The notes under the pieces: generated by a model
Seen by the model: only the letters and a program-made list of their open reading frames with translations
Databases searched by the model: none
Told to the model about the DNA's origin: nothing
Shown: positions 25,342 to 36,885 of the stretch, piece by piece
Layout of the letters: each line of letters opens with the position of its first letter
How positions within the stretch are numbered: the first letter of the stretch is position 1
Program-made: the position numbers and the translations under genes
DNA from: Sphagnum compactum
Taxonomy: Eukaryota; Bryophyta; Sphagnopsida; Sphagnales
NCBI GenBank assembly: GCA_965153455.1
Contig: OZ234501.1
Location: forward strand, 930,001-994,000
Length of the DNA stretch: 64,000 nt
Reading direction: 5' to 3'

Positions 25342-26640
25342 TCATGAAGTGTGTAAGAATCTTGGAGTGTTTCGATTTACACCTGCTCCAATTCTTGCAG
25401 CTTCAAGGGTCGGTGCAACCCCTCCTGGTGTCACATCAATAGGAATCCTCCTTCTAGGCACTCGGGTGTAAGAGAAAAGATTTTCATTCCCGCAGAGCTT
25501 GTTAAGTTGTTGCATGGTTGCCTCTTCATCATTTAGCAATACCTCCAAAATTTTTGTTGCTCCAAAATGAGACTTCCCATCCCTGGGTTTCTTCCAACAT
25601 CTGTCCTCAGGATGGCCTAAACCTGCGCAAAAGGTACATTTTATTCCACAATTCTTTGTCCTATGAGGCATATCGCACTTGGCACATTTTGGCCGTGGCT
25701 CATTTGACCTAAGATAGGCGGTGGCCAAATGGTCCCCTCCTTTGCAAATTTGGCATCCTCCAAACACAGTGGAAGAAGATGATGCCTCTGGATTGTGTAC
25801 AGTCCCCTTGAAGAAATTGATAAGTGTGTTGTTTAATGCAGTGACCTATTTTTCCATCATGATTTTTGAGACCCCTTCTTCTTGTTCCTCTTTTAGAGGT
25901 TCATAAGGAATTTTTCCAAGATCGCCCAACACTCTCTCCAGTTCTGTTGTAGCACCAACTAACTCTTCAATATATGTAAATGTCCTTACCACACACAATT
26001 TTTGAATTTATGGCCTCAATCTGGCTAGAAATCTTTTTTTTTGCTTAGCGTCTTGTATCTTGCCCCTTTGAAACAATTTGTCGAGACGTTCAAAGTATTT
26101 CTGAACTTTCTCCTTGGGTTCTTATTTAATGGCATCAAGCTTCATCCTGATGTCATCAACATCTACGTCCCCATACTTCTATACTATCAGAGTCCTTAAT
26201 TCAACCCAATCGGCTGGTGTTGGCTACAACCTCCGAAACCATTCCTTGGCCCTGCCTCTCAAATTCTGCTTCGCAATCTTGAACAGTTTGTCTGCATTCA
26301 GATCTCGCACTTCAACAGCCATGGTAAGCCTCTCTGCCCAGTCATTGACGTTTTCATGGTCCCGCCCCCAGAACAGTTTGTCCATCCCCTGGGGGTTAAT
26401 CATTTTTCAAATGTTCAGCTTCAACCTAAAGTTGCAACATTTTATGCTACACAAATGTCCTCAAACCACATTCAAGTAGCCACAATCCTATCTAGTCTCT
26501 CATCTTATTCTGTTCCTACTGAGTTGGAAAAGAACCAATGCTATTGGAACAAAGATGCTAGTCATTAAGTGCATGAGGTGCAAATCCTTTCTGATTGATC
26601 CTGTCCTATCCTCCAAACATACCATTGTGCCGGAAAAGGT
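25342..26640 (-). pseudogene. Gypsy gag with three zinc knuckles
   Basis: The capsid region at about 25950-26400 contains WAERLTMAVEVRDLNADKLF and GRAKEWFRRL, a typical retrotransposon gag core, broken by several stops. Three CCHC-like knuckles follow at 25600-25767: CQICKGGDHLATAY (last cysteine changed to tyrosine), CAKCDMPHRTKNC and CTFCAGLGHPEDRC. This is the nucleic-acid-binding part of gag. Confidence 0.82.
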
Positions 26641-26849
26641 CATAAATGCATTGGCAACCACCTTACTTATGTTCCAGAAGCATCAAAATAATTCATTTTT
26701 AGATGCATAAACCCTAAGGATTTCCATTGATTGTTGATCTTGATTGTGATTCTTTCATACCTAAGATACCATGTGTAACAAACTTTCTTTCAAGAAGTAG
26801 CCAACCGCGATTTAATTTGAAAATTCAGACTGATCTCCTTTTGCTACTT

Positions 26850-27669
26850 GACGCGTTCCTTGGCTCCTTTATAGATTCCAAATGTGAGACTAAAGTGAAA
26901 ACAACGGAAGAGCAAGGAGTCAGGGCACGCTCCCTTGCTCGCAACACTTTGGGGGTAGAGGGGCGTGCTGGAGCTTCGGGATGGGACTAGGAAGAATGAC
27001 AAACACTTAATCACTCACACGGATCTACACAAACCAAACAATAAGTTGGTTAGTGCATAGTTGAAGCATTTTTGGTGCTAGGACGAACCACGAGCAAACT
27101 CAGACTCACAAGACTCACCACAGCCCGGACTTGGGGGAAGCCACCACCTTCCCCCTTATAGTATACTCTGTGCTTCTCCACGAGACCCACATCCAAATGG
27201 CATTTTGTCCCGAGACTCCCAAGTAGGAGTCCCGAAATTGCCAAAGTTGGGACTCTCGCAACTTTGGGGCCCCATAACTTTGCGTGTAGACCTTTGATTG
27301 AGATGAGGTCTAAAGAAAAGCTGTAGCCCTTATCAAGAGCTTTCCAACGGTATGTTTCACGCCATCTGCACGCAATCCTGACTTTTAGTTGTCGGGAGTC
27401 AAATTGTCAATTTGATTCTCGACCCTTCTTTTGACCATAACTTGTGTTTCAAATGTCCAAATGAGTCATGCAAGCCCATTTTAGATATCTAAGTTTCAAT
27501 AGCTTTCTAATGACATAAGGAACTTTTAAATCTAATGAGTTTAAACCATTGAAATAGCCTTCTGAATATTCTGGAGTCCCTGTGCCAAGTGGAAAACTCC
27601 CTTGGCAGTGTGAGGGTTCATTCTCTCACACTCTCTTACACTCTTGGGAACATGTGGTGTGACTCCCAG
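26850..27669 (-). repeat. LTR of the chromovirus-related family, truncated, minus orientation
   Basis: Begins TTGACGCGTTCC on the plus strand (the family's 3' end read in reverse) and follows the family for about 820 bp. It stops at gtgactcccag, short of the gttgcgaca end. The plus-oriented LTR starts on the next base, so the second element probably inserted here. It interrupts the 5' LTR of the gypsy element to its left. Confidence 0.85.
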
Positions 27670-28492
27670 TGTCGCAACCCCACTTTGAGGGAAGTGTGAG
27701 GTCGCCACTCACACTCCCGAAAATGGGACTTGGGAGTCCTTCGGGACTCCCAAAAACTCAAAGCTCGATTGCAAGGGTCAAAACACCTTGCCTTCAAGTG
27801 CTTTTTATATCATTGGAAAGGTCTTGAAGTGTAGATGTCCAAAATGGCCTTGCATGAGCCATTTAGACATCTGCAGCACAAGTTATGGTCGAAAGAAAGG
27901 CCGAGAGTCAAATTGGCAGTTTGACTCTCGACCACTAAAAGTCGGGAATCGACCCGACCCCGGTGTGTGTAGGTGGAGTGCAACACATTGTTGAAAAGAT
28001 CTGAAGAATAGCTACAAGTTTGCTTTAGACCTCATCCAAATCAGAGGTATGAGTAAGATGTTATGAACGCCCAAAGTCTTGGGAGTCCAAACCGGGACAG
28101 TTTCGAGACTCCACTTTGGGAGTCCCGGGAAAAAGTGCCATTCGGATGTAGGTGCGGCAGAGTAACGCAGAAAATACTATATGGGGGAAGGTGGTGGCTT
28201 CCCTCGAGTTCGGGCCGTGGGGAGTCAAGTGAGTCCAAGGTTGCCCGTGGTTGGTCCCAACACTAAGAGTGTTCTGAATGCGAACTAACCAACTTGTTGG
28301 TTGGTTTTGATGCAGGACCAAATAACTAAGTAAGTTTGGCCCTCGTCCTAGTCTAATGTCGTAGCTTTCAGCACACCCCTCTTACCCCCTTTAGTGCTGG
28401 AAGCTGGGAACGGCACCAAGTTTCGAGTACTTCCGCTCTTTAACATAGTTGGACCTTTTTTTGGGTCTAATAAGGAACTTGGGGGCGCATCA
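27670..28492 (+). repeat. 5' LTR of a truncated chromovirus-related element
   Basis: 823 bp, TGTCGCAACCCC to GGGGGCGCATCA, followed at once by a primer-binding site and gag on the plus strand. No matching 3' LTR is in the window. Together with the LTR to its left it forms a large inverted repeat. Confidence 0.9.
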
Positions 28493-28494
28493 CT

Positions 28495-28506
28495 TGGTAT
28501 CAAAGC
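28495..28506 (+). promoter_or_regulatory. tRNA-iMet-type primer-binding site
   Basis: TGGTATCAAAGC lies two bases after the LTR, one mismatch from TGGTATCAGAGC, the complement of the plant initiator tRNA 3' end. The intact version is at 47817-47828. Confidence 0.85.
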
Positions 28507-28543
28507 TCAAGGTTGAGCTCGACTTGCTTCTTAAGAATCTCTG

Positions 28544-29457
28544 ATGGCACCCAAGAAGAACCGCAAGCAAACACAATACACCATGTTGGAAGAACCCATC
28601 GAAAACCGAAAAGTCCTGCCGGAATCAATTGGGGAGGAGGAACCATGAACCCGGGAGGACCAAGATGAGTCCGAAAGTGAGGAGGAGCAACGGAGCTCGG
28701 TCCTTTTCACCCCGGAGCAACTTGAAGTCCTCCTCAAAATGAATAGGCCCGACTTTTGTGAGTTGGTTGCGACCCTCAAAGAGGGGTTACCCAAAGATGC
28801 TAGGTTTCAACCGGCTAAGCCTGGGAACTTCGATGGTGCCCACGATTGAAAGGTTGTGGATGCTTGGCTTGCGGAAATGGAGGATTACTTGCATGCCACC
28901 AAGGTTGGACGGCATTCGGCCGTGGAATTCGCCTAGTCCTACTTGAAAGGCTATGCCACCACATGGTGGAGGATAGTGAGACAAGAGGAAGGGAAGAACC
29001 ATGGTTACACTTGGGAGTTCTTCAAGGACCAGGTTGAGACTGAATTTGTCCCAAGAAACTCCAACTACATCTCAAGGTGTAAACTCCATGACCTTGTAAA
29101 TGCCACAAATGAGAACTTGAGGCAATATGTGAGGGTTTACTCTAAACTCATACTTGAGATCCGGCACATGCATGAGCTAGATCATGTGTGCCAATTCGTG
29201 ATGGGGCTTCCAACTTGGGCCAAGCGAAAGCTTGAGGAAAATTGGCCCTCCTCACTATCCGAAGCCATTACGAAAGTGGAAGGCTTCTCGGATGTGGGGC
29301 GGAATGAAAAATCCGGGTTCAAGAAGGACAACAAATTCCTTCACAAGAAGCCAAGGCATGAGGGAGAATGGAACTGGGGGCAAGGGAGCCCAACAAAGGA
29401 TAAGCCCAAACAATTCCAAGGCTCGGGGTTCAAACCCAAAGGGAACTTTGTGAAGAG
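28544..29457 (+). pseudogene. Chromovirus-type gag, broken by three stops
   Basis: Starts ATGGCACCCAAGAAG and aligns throughout with the gag at 46366-47781, for example [40 protein letters not shown] and [17 protein letters not shown]. In-frame stops lie at 28646-28648 (TGA), after GAHD (TGA) and after VEFA (TAG). The intact relative has R or Q at these last two positions. Homology ends at about 29457, before the zinc knuckle, where a different element begins. Confidence 0.9.
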
Positions 29458-30370
29458 CATAAGGTTTCATACAACATGTGGAAGAGGATGTACATGGTTA
29501 TCACCAATTGTGGTTGTACCAAAGAAAAATGGGAAGTTCAAAAATTTGTGTGGATTTCAAATAGCTAAATGTAGCAACAAAAAAGGATCCTTTTCCATTA
29601 GCATTCACATATGAGGTACTAAACAAAGTGGCAAGATGTGAGGCATATTATTTTTGGATGGATATTTAGGGTATCTTCAAATATCCATAGTTCTATAAGA
29701 TAAATACAATACAACATTTGTCACAAATTGGGGAACGTTTCTTTGGAAGGTGATTTTTTTGGGGTGAAGAATGGACCTCCAACATATCAGAGAGCTATGA
29801 CAAAAACATTTAAAAAATATTTGGACAATTTCATGAAGATGTTGCTGGCTGATTTCATAATTTATAGTGACATGGAGACTCACTTGCAAAAACTCATATT
29901 ATGTTTTCAAAAGTGTAGGGAATATGATGTAAGTTTAAACCCAAAAAATGCAATCTTTTGGTATTTTTTGGAATAATTCTTGCACTTATTGTTTCAAAAA
30001 AAGGTAACTTATCTAATTCAAAGAAATTACAGGTGATAGTGAACATGCATGTACCATAGAATTCATTACATATTCAAGTATTCAATGGCATGGCATAGTT
30101 TTACAAATGTTTTATAAAAAACTTTGCAATGATTATGGCTCCAGTTACTAAGTTCATAAAGAAAACTAAATGTTTTTAGATAGAGGAATGTTAGAAGCTT
30201 GGAAGCTTATAAAGCAAAAATACATTGAAACACCAATTTTAATACCACCAAAGTGGGATGTGGAGTTATGTGTTCACATAAATGCATCATTATTGGTTGG
30301 GGGGGCTTTACTAGCATAAAGTATCAAAGAAAAGAATGATCAATTATTAACGAGGTTTTTCTATTCCCGT
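29458..30370 (+). pseudogene. Fragment of another Ty3-gypsy RT/RNase H
   Basis: Plus strand, several frames. It contains WLSPIVVVPKKNGKF, then KNGPPTYQRAMTKTFKKYLD, ETHLQKLILCFQKCREYD and ECLEAWKLIKQKYIE-type sequence, then VHINASLLVGGALLA. The RT catalytic box is degenerate (LLADFIIYS where LDDFIVYS-type is expected). It is unrelated to the chromovirus pol at 43.3-46.6 kb, so the join with the gag upstream is not an original element structure. Confidence 0.8.
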
Positions 30371-31610
30371 TAAGGTTATTTTACCTTTGGATTTTTTAGC
30401 AACAAGTACATACAACACACAAAATAAAACTCAAACTACTACAAATCCTAACAAACATGTACACAAATTGTTCGAAATTGAAGGAAATAGGCTGAAATAA
30501 AAATGATCCATGTTCCATAATTAAAGAGTCAAACAAATAACCATGAATGAAACCAAAAGTCCCTTTAGCAAGTCTATCCTCCTAGTCTTATACTAGCCAT
30601 TTCAAAATACAAGAGTCATAATTGACCATTATAAACAATCATTAGCCAGTACTTAGACTAATAGTCCAAAATTTCAAAAAAATACACCCTATCTGACTAC
30701 CTATTTAACTATCGATTCTATCAAGTACAAGTTTTACATATTACCTATTGATTAACTTGTTAGCCTATCTTATTAACCCAATAACATTACCTACTAGGTT
30801 TAATAACTGGTTAGGCTAAATATTAGGTTAAAACACCTGTTAAGTTTAACAACATGTTTACATTATTAACCTATTAAGTCATTTGTTACCAAGTCTGAAA
30901 TCTATATTTTGTCCTTGAAATGTTAGTTCAAAGTTCTAGCTTAGATTTAGCCTTCTATAACTAGTTGATTGATGATTTTTTCAACATATTCAACAATTGC
31001 TACCTTCACAAGTTCAGCTTGACTCAAAATTTGAAAACCGATTGGCGCTGAAGTCTTTTGTCGATCATGTGTCTTCAAAGGTCGCTATGGGTGTTGTAAA
31101 TACCTTCGAGGCATGTAGGGTATTAGATATCAAAATAACCTCCTAACCTATACCTATCTAATGTGGAGTAAGAGGTACATTAGTAGATATGAATTCCAAT
31201 GATTCTAATCTGCTATCTAGTATAGTGAATGAAAGATTAATAGGTTCATCCTGCTTCTTGTCAAATCTCTCATTACCTTCCATAGGTTGATTAAAAACAG
31301 TGGTCATTGAAACAGGTATAGTAAAAATTTGAACATGTAAGGGTATGATTTCTAAACCTCTTAATGGACTAATTGTTAGTAACAGGTTGTACCATAGATG
31401 GCATTGCTAGAACTTTACTACTGGTTTTAATTTCCATAGACACAAAACTTGGGGGTTCATATTTGAAATCAGGGAAAACAATCTTGTAGGCTTGTAGCTC
31501 GAGTAGATATCTCTGTTTATCATATTATCCTAAATCTAGTCCTCTGTGAACTCCTGAATAGTTTGCCACCACTCCTTCCCCTTGGGGTTCCGATCTCCTA
31601 AGGCTTAGTT
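30371..31610. other. Unassigned AT-rich stretch
   Basis: No gene recognised. Rich in ttaacctatt/ggttaata-like words at 30700-30900 without a clear period. Confidence 0.4.
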
Positions 31611-34020
31611 CTACACCTTTAGTAAAGTATTTTCTAGCAACAACTCCTCAAACTCCTTCAACCTATTGCTCATTATAACAGGTAGAATGGGGTTAGGTTT
31701 GTTCAATTGTACCTTGGTTGTCTCATACTTACCCTTCCAATCTTGGATTTGAGTAGCAAAATTTTGCTTCTCCTCGTCAAGTTCTACGTGGGCAGCTACC
31801 TGTTGTTCCTTAAGATCTTGGTACGTACGCTTCAAACCAATTATGATACCTTGTTGTTCCAAATTGGACTCCTACATTTTGGCATAACCTTGCATCATCC
31901 GTTCCAAATAAGCTTGGAGACAAATCAAATCATTATGGGTCTCTTAATTAAGTTGGTTAAGCTCAGCATAGTCTTGCTGTAGGTTCTTAGTTTTCCTAGT
32001 AGTTTGTTATGCTTCATTCATTTTATTGGACAAGTTATGATTTTCATGTTGCACCCTATTCAATTGTCCTTTGACTGTGACCAAATTTTTATCACGGTTC
32101 TTCAAAGTTCTCAGCATTGTTTTTAGCTCTAGACTATAGGTTTATACGTGGTTATGGGTCTTAGATAGATTTTCCTTGACTTGTTCAAATTCAACTTTGA
32201 GGTTTGGCAGTTTTAGTAATGTTCCTGACCAGGTTGTGGCATTTTGAGCAACTTACTTTAAAAACATGTTAATCTATTTCAGAGTTTCTGTAGAATGATA
32301 AAAAATTGGGATAGGTTGAAATTAAAAAACTATGGGGTTTCTATTTGTACAAATTCAACTATAGGTTGAACAGGTTGGAATGATTTTGAAGCTACAACTC
32401 CAAGTTCTATAATGGAAACTACAAGTTCAGCAGAAATAACAGGTTCAACTTGAATGTTGTCAATTACCAGATCTAAGTTGGGTTTAGGTTCTTCCTCAAT
32501 GCTGCCCTGCGTAGTTATTGCATTAAGTTATTCTCCTCCTCCACCTCTAATCTCATTTGAATAGGTTTGCTTTTTGTCCTATTCTAAATCATTAACCAGT
32601 GATCCAAAAGTAGTCTTGGACTTCTTCTTGCTAGTGAGGTAGCAAGTTTAGGGTTTAATGTCCCCCAGTGTAGGCGAATGTATGGATCTTCAGTCGATGG
32701 GATTGACATGTGGGTAAAGGTGATGTTGTAGTCAAGCGTGTTGGTCTTCTCTTTTTCAAGAACTACTCCTTGGTAACATGTTCAAGTGCAACATGTCACT
32801 GTTGTGCAACCTGGCGCTCATGGCTGATTGGTGATACATGTTCTTATGGAGTTGATGTTCTTGGTGAAGGCACCTTGGATAAAGGGAACCACTTCCTAAA
32901 CATAATGTCTAAGATAGGCCATGAATAACAATTATCTACTTTAGTTTTGCTAAAAATCAAATTAGCTATTGTCTTTTTCAGACATTCAATCCAATGAATT
33001 AATCCAACTAGTAACTTGGTTAACACTGTAGAACACCAGTTAACAAGTTGCCCCCTATTGGCTAGGTCAAAAGTAATAGCAATCTAATTACTGAAATAAA
33101 CTAACCTCTCCCTTTGATATAGAATTTGCAGAATAGATGCAAATCTTGCATGAAATTCCTCTTTCATGCGCACTACACTCCACTATTCATTCTCAACAAA
33201 AGCATGTGGTCTTACAACTCTAGGCAGTTTTGGCTTCCTCAAAGGTTATATTAGCAGCATCTACTGTTCCTTCTTTGGAAATTCCAAGATGCTCATGAAT
33301 TAGTACCTAATCAATGAGAATTTATTGACCATGTACTTGCCCTAGAATTCTTCCATCTTTTGTTGCCTCCTAGGTTTGTAGGAAGTCTTATAATAACTCT
33401 TCTCTTGGTGTTGTCCATTGCAGGTTGGACAAGCTTTCCAAACCGACTCGTCTAGCCCATTTGAGTTTGTTGGAGTCCATCCTCATCCATTGCAGCATTT
33501 TTTGGCTCTCCTTTGCCTTGGACATTGATTTCTTCTTAAAGGTTTCTCAACATGTTATCCTACATGCGCTTTTCCTTTTCGCTTCATCATAGTTCTTGTT
33601 CTTGATCTTGGGCACTAAGGAATAATGCTAGAAATAGGTCCCTCTTCAAAGAATTCTTGGAGAAATATTTCCACTGCTCACATGTTTTGTAGCTCTTTTT
33701 CCTCCACATGTCTTGATGTAGGAACTAGTTATAATTGTTCCTCAATGATAGGTTGCTACAATTCCTCTTCTTCCACAGGTCTTGATGTAAAGATTGATCA
33801 TAATTGTTCCTTAACAACAAGTTGAGGTCCAATCTCCACTACTTCTTTTGAATTTAAAACAACAATAACCTATGGTGCCAGTTTTGTTATAGAAGTAGTG
33901 GTTATCCTTAAAACGTTAAATGTTACTTTTAATTTTTCTTCCAACTCCCTACTTTTTTGTTCTTCTTCAAAAAATTTAATATTTTCTATTGTAGGTGCGC
34001 ATGAAGCAAATGCTTCTACA
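31611..34020 (-). pseudogene. Decayed long coding region of unknown family
   Basis: One minus-strand frame (codon starts congruent to 2 modulo 3) stays protein-like over about 2.4 kb, interrupted only by point stops. It has a Glu-rich segment (EEEQKSRELEEKLKV), a CPTCNGQHQEKSYYKT segment, KFSLIRY, PHAFVENE and MKEEFHARFASILQILYQRE. Next comes a 60-codon open run at 32844-33026 with LVGLIHWIECLKKTIANLIF. It ends in an 83-codon likely coiled coil at 31611-31862 (VELDEEKQNFATQIQDWKG). I do not recognise the family. Its setting among retroelements suggests a gag-like or other transposon protein, but that is only a guess. Repeat R copy 2 begins about 86 bases beyond it. Confidence 0.55.
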
Positions 34021-34106
34021 TAATTACTCTAGTTAATGAAACATGTTATTTTCTTTCTTTCTCAATTTGTTCCATCCTAAAAGCTTCAACTTTTCTTTCA
34101 ACCTCA

Positions 34107-34690
34107 TGTGAGCCATTCCAACATAGCCATGTCCTGTAATTTTAAATTTTAAGAGTTGCATCAAGGATATTTGGGTGTGATAAGGTTACTAAAGGTTTTT
34201 AGCAACTTCATGTTACAATAAGGAATGATGAATGCGCATGGTTGCATGGGGGGGTTGTTTTTTTTTCTGAAAATACTATATTGGTGAATAAGGTGTTAGG
34301 TTAGTTATTTTCTTCAATAAAAGCTGTTAACCATAATTTTAAAACCTTAGTTGCGTAATTAGGGGTGAAAAATCTCTAAAGGGTTGGGGGTATAAACAAA
34401 CACCAAAATTCGTGGTATTCAGTAAAACATTGGTCTTGTTTTAATATTTAATGAGTAGCAAGGATGTTTGAGATTGTTGAAGCAGTTGAAGGGGTGTCAA
34501 TGAAAGGTCCAATAGAGATAGAATAATTTTCTAGCCTTATAAACATAAATTAATTCAAGATAACTTAACGATTAAATAAATAGTGTGATAGGGTAGCAAT
34601 GTCAACATGAGTTTCATAATGAATGGAACATTTATTCAGATTATGGATAAGCTCAACGAGGAGCTACATTTACATGTTCAGTCTTGGTTT
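34107..34690 (-). repeat. Repeat R, copy 2 (truncated)
   Basis: Starts TGTGAGCCATTCC and follows copies 1 and 3 through the ttggtgaataaggtgttagg and caaggatgtttgagatt blocks to about 34690, where homology stops (…tacatgttcagtcttgg). It lacks the reading-frame half. Because this copy is uninterrupted at the point where copy 1 holds the copia element, it shows the empty insertion site. Confidence 0.85.
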
Positions 34691-35533
34691 TGGTTTTGGT
34701 CTTGTTTTTCTCATTTCTTACGCTTGGTGTTCTTCGTTCATGCCACTATTGGTTGTTGTCATGTTATCAAATTTGAAAATTTGAAATATCGACAGCTAAA
34801 TTTCAGTGGATTTTTTTCATTTGCCATCTTTAGAATTAAGCACGAAATTTAGTACTAAATTGGTAGCACTCTTAGTTTGAGGCAACAATCAGCCATTCTA
34901 ATTTACTATTGTTTATGAAAATTGGAGAGCTTTTGACTTAGTTAAATGCATCGCAATACTTTGAGAGCCCCTTCAAATACTGTGAATCCATGCTGAACAA
35001 TCTAATCAACCTTTTTTTTGCCTCCCTGGTCCTGAAATGCAGTTGCAAAGAAGGAAGGGTATTCATGAAGCTTAGCAGGTTTGGCTCAGGCTACTTTTTT
35101 TGGCTGCACACGCTACCCTACCTGTTCTAAACCTTCCTTCAACAAGGCACAAGCAATATCTGTTTTAACAAAGAGAAATAGGCATGCTTTCAGCTGAAAG
35201 TTGAAAGTTTATTATACCTTGATATTGGGTGATAGGTGGGAAAAGTAGAGGTTTGTGTTTCTGCAAAGTTTATTTTCCTTGACAATTGTTGGTTGTTGCT
35301 TTGAGGTAATGTCCCTTGCTTTATAGAATTGTTGTAGAGTAGTTTGGCAAGGCTTGAGAAGGGCCTGAGGTCTGACCCAGCTGCCAGACTAGTGTGTGGC
35401 TATGTTTTCTATTTTGCTGGTCCCATGAAGCCTGCAGCAAACCTAAGACTCCTACTGTGTTCCATCCACTATTTGAAGTTGATGTTGCACCTAAGTGTTT
35501 GTTCTATAGTATTTAATAGATATTTCTGGTGGA
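34691..35533. other. Unassigned stretch
   Basis: No supportable gene. The last 200 bases could be an intron or flank of the glycosidase remnant that follows; a possible acceptor (ttgcaag) precedes its first recognisable codons. Confidence 0.4.
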
Positions 35534-35960
35534 TTGCAAGTAATGGTGCCCTATATGTACAAACAATTCATCAGCAACTTGACATATGAGGTCAAAAGCG
35601 GGAACATCCCAGTGTCACGGAGTGATGATGTTGTTGCCAGAATTCTTCTGGTCAAATTTGAAACAGGTCTCTTTGAGGACCCTTATGCCAACAAGGGGCT
35701 TAAATCATTTATTGGCCAGCAAGTAATCACCTGCCCTCATGATTCATGAATTCAAGGAATTGCAATAGTTTGTACTTATGCCCAACATTGGTCCACAATT
35801 GCTTAACCTTATCGTTGGAGTATGCAGAAGCACATAGATCAATAGCCCGTGAAGCAGTTAGAAGCAGTAGCCTCTCTCATATAACCAAACAATCTCCAAG
35901 CTTACGGAAGCTACCATGGTGGAGAAAGGCAGAGAAAGAGATGGGAATAAGGATTTGGGA
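35534..35960 (+). pseudogene. Glycosyl hydrolase family 3 (beta-glucosidase-like) remnant
   Basis: The first block (35534-35721) reads MVPYMYKQFISNLTYEVKSG, then IPVSRSDDVVARILLVKF, ETGLFEDPYA and LKSFIGQQ. This is the segment of plant GH3 beta-glucosidases/exoglucanases before the helix EHRDLAREAVRKS. A GT donor-like site (GTAATC) follows GQQ. A second block (35818-35960) resumes with EAHRSIAREAVRSSSLSH and a degraded PLLPLPKKAEK-like tail. Only about 110 codons of a roughly 600-residue enzyme are seen, and the second block no longer encodes the usual KSLVLLKNG. It is a pseudogene fragment of a host gene, outside the CACTA element. Confidence 0.72.
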
Positions 35961-36885
35961 AAGTTTGCTGTACTAAGAGACTTCAGTGGAACATATTGTG
36001 AAGCAGAACTTCCAAACAAATTTCAGAACAAAGTCAAAGGACATCTTCTGCTTTGCCATAAACCAGCTCACAAGACTTTTCTCTTACTTTCTCTCTGATG
36101 AGTAATTCAAGCTTGCTATGAAAATGTCATTCACATAGTGTCTGTTAACTTGTACACAGAAGCTCCTTTTTGTACGATCGATATTGCTCTTCACTGAGGA
36201 CCATACAATCAAAATTTGAATTGACACAAAGGCTGAACTGCTAATGTAATTCTTTGTGCAACAAGATGCCTTAATGTAGCAAAGAAGGATGTGACCATCA
36301 GGAGCTCAAATATTGAAAACTGTAAACAAGAAAATGTGACCATCAAGAGCTCATGTACTGAAAACTGCAAACAAGAAAATGTGACCATCAGGAGCTCATG
36401 TATTGAAAACAGTATGTAGAGCTGAGCAAACCGGAACATCACATGCACATATCATGATGAAGTGTTATGCGCATATGCACTTTCTTGCAGAAACTTTCAA
36501 AGGATTGCATTTGAAGATGTGCAGGTGCAAGAGTATAATGCAGGGAAACAAAATTTGAAAGGGAAGATGAAAGAAACTTTCACCATGGGTGGGTGGCTAC
36601 TACTGCTCTTTGAAATCATCCTTGTCATTTGCCGGAACCGGTCTGTTTCTCCAATTTATTTGCCAAGTATTGATTTTTGAACTAGCTCTAAACTCACACA
36701 TTTCATATACTGATGAACTACAAACTGCTACAAACTGCATGAACTTTACAGACAAAAAAATCAGAAGTATCAGCCTAATGTGCAAAACATGCTCCTTATT
36801 AGGCTCCTATTCACACCCTTGTAAAGAAATAAAACTGGTTGCAACTTTCTAAAAGGTACCCCATAATAGATGAGGGTTTGTACTA
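35961..36885. other. Unassigned stretch with a small tandem repeat
   Basis: No recognised gene. The 45-bp tandem repeat is listed separately. It ends at the candidate left terminus of the CACTA element. Confidence 0.4.
36291..36425. repeat. 45-bp tandem repeat, three units
   Basis: Units start at 36291, 36336 and 36381 with gtgaccatcaggagctcat (and variants) followed by attgaaaactgcaaacaag. The period is a multiple of three. The minus-strand frame 36209-36448 therefore repeats a 15-residue unit (HELLMVTFSCLQFSV and variants), but nothing else supports a gene there. Confidence 0.85.

Larger units (their letters stand above)
21450..26849 (-). mobile_element. Ty3-gypsy retrotransposon, degenerate
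   Basis: Minus-strand gag, protease, RT/RNase H and integrase segments occur in gypsy order from about 26640 down to 21450. A degenerate primer-binding site (TGGTATCTTAGG on the minus strand, near 26758-26769) follows what looks like the end of a 5' LTR, of which only 26770-26849 remains. LTR-family sequence starts at 26850 and truncates it. Numerous stops and shifts, plus lost catalytic residues, make it an old copy. The gag has three zinc knuckles, and the element is clearly different from the chromovirus at 41.5-56.1 kb. Confidence 0.85.
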
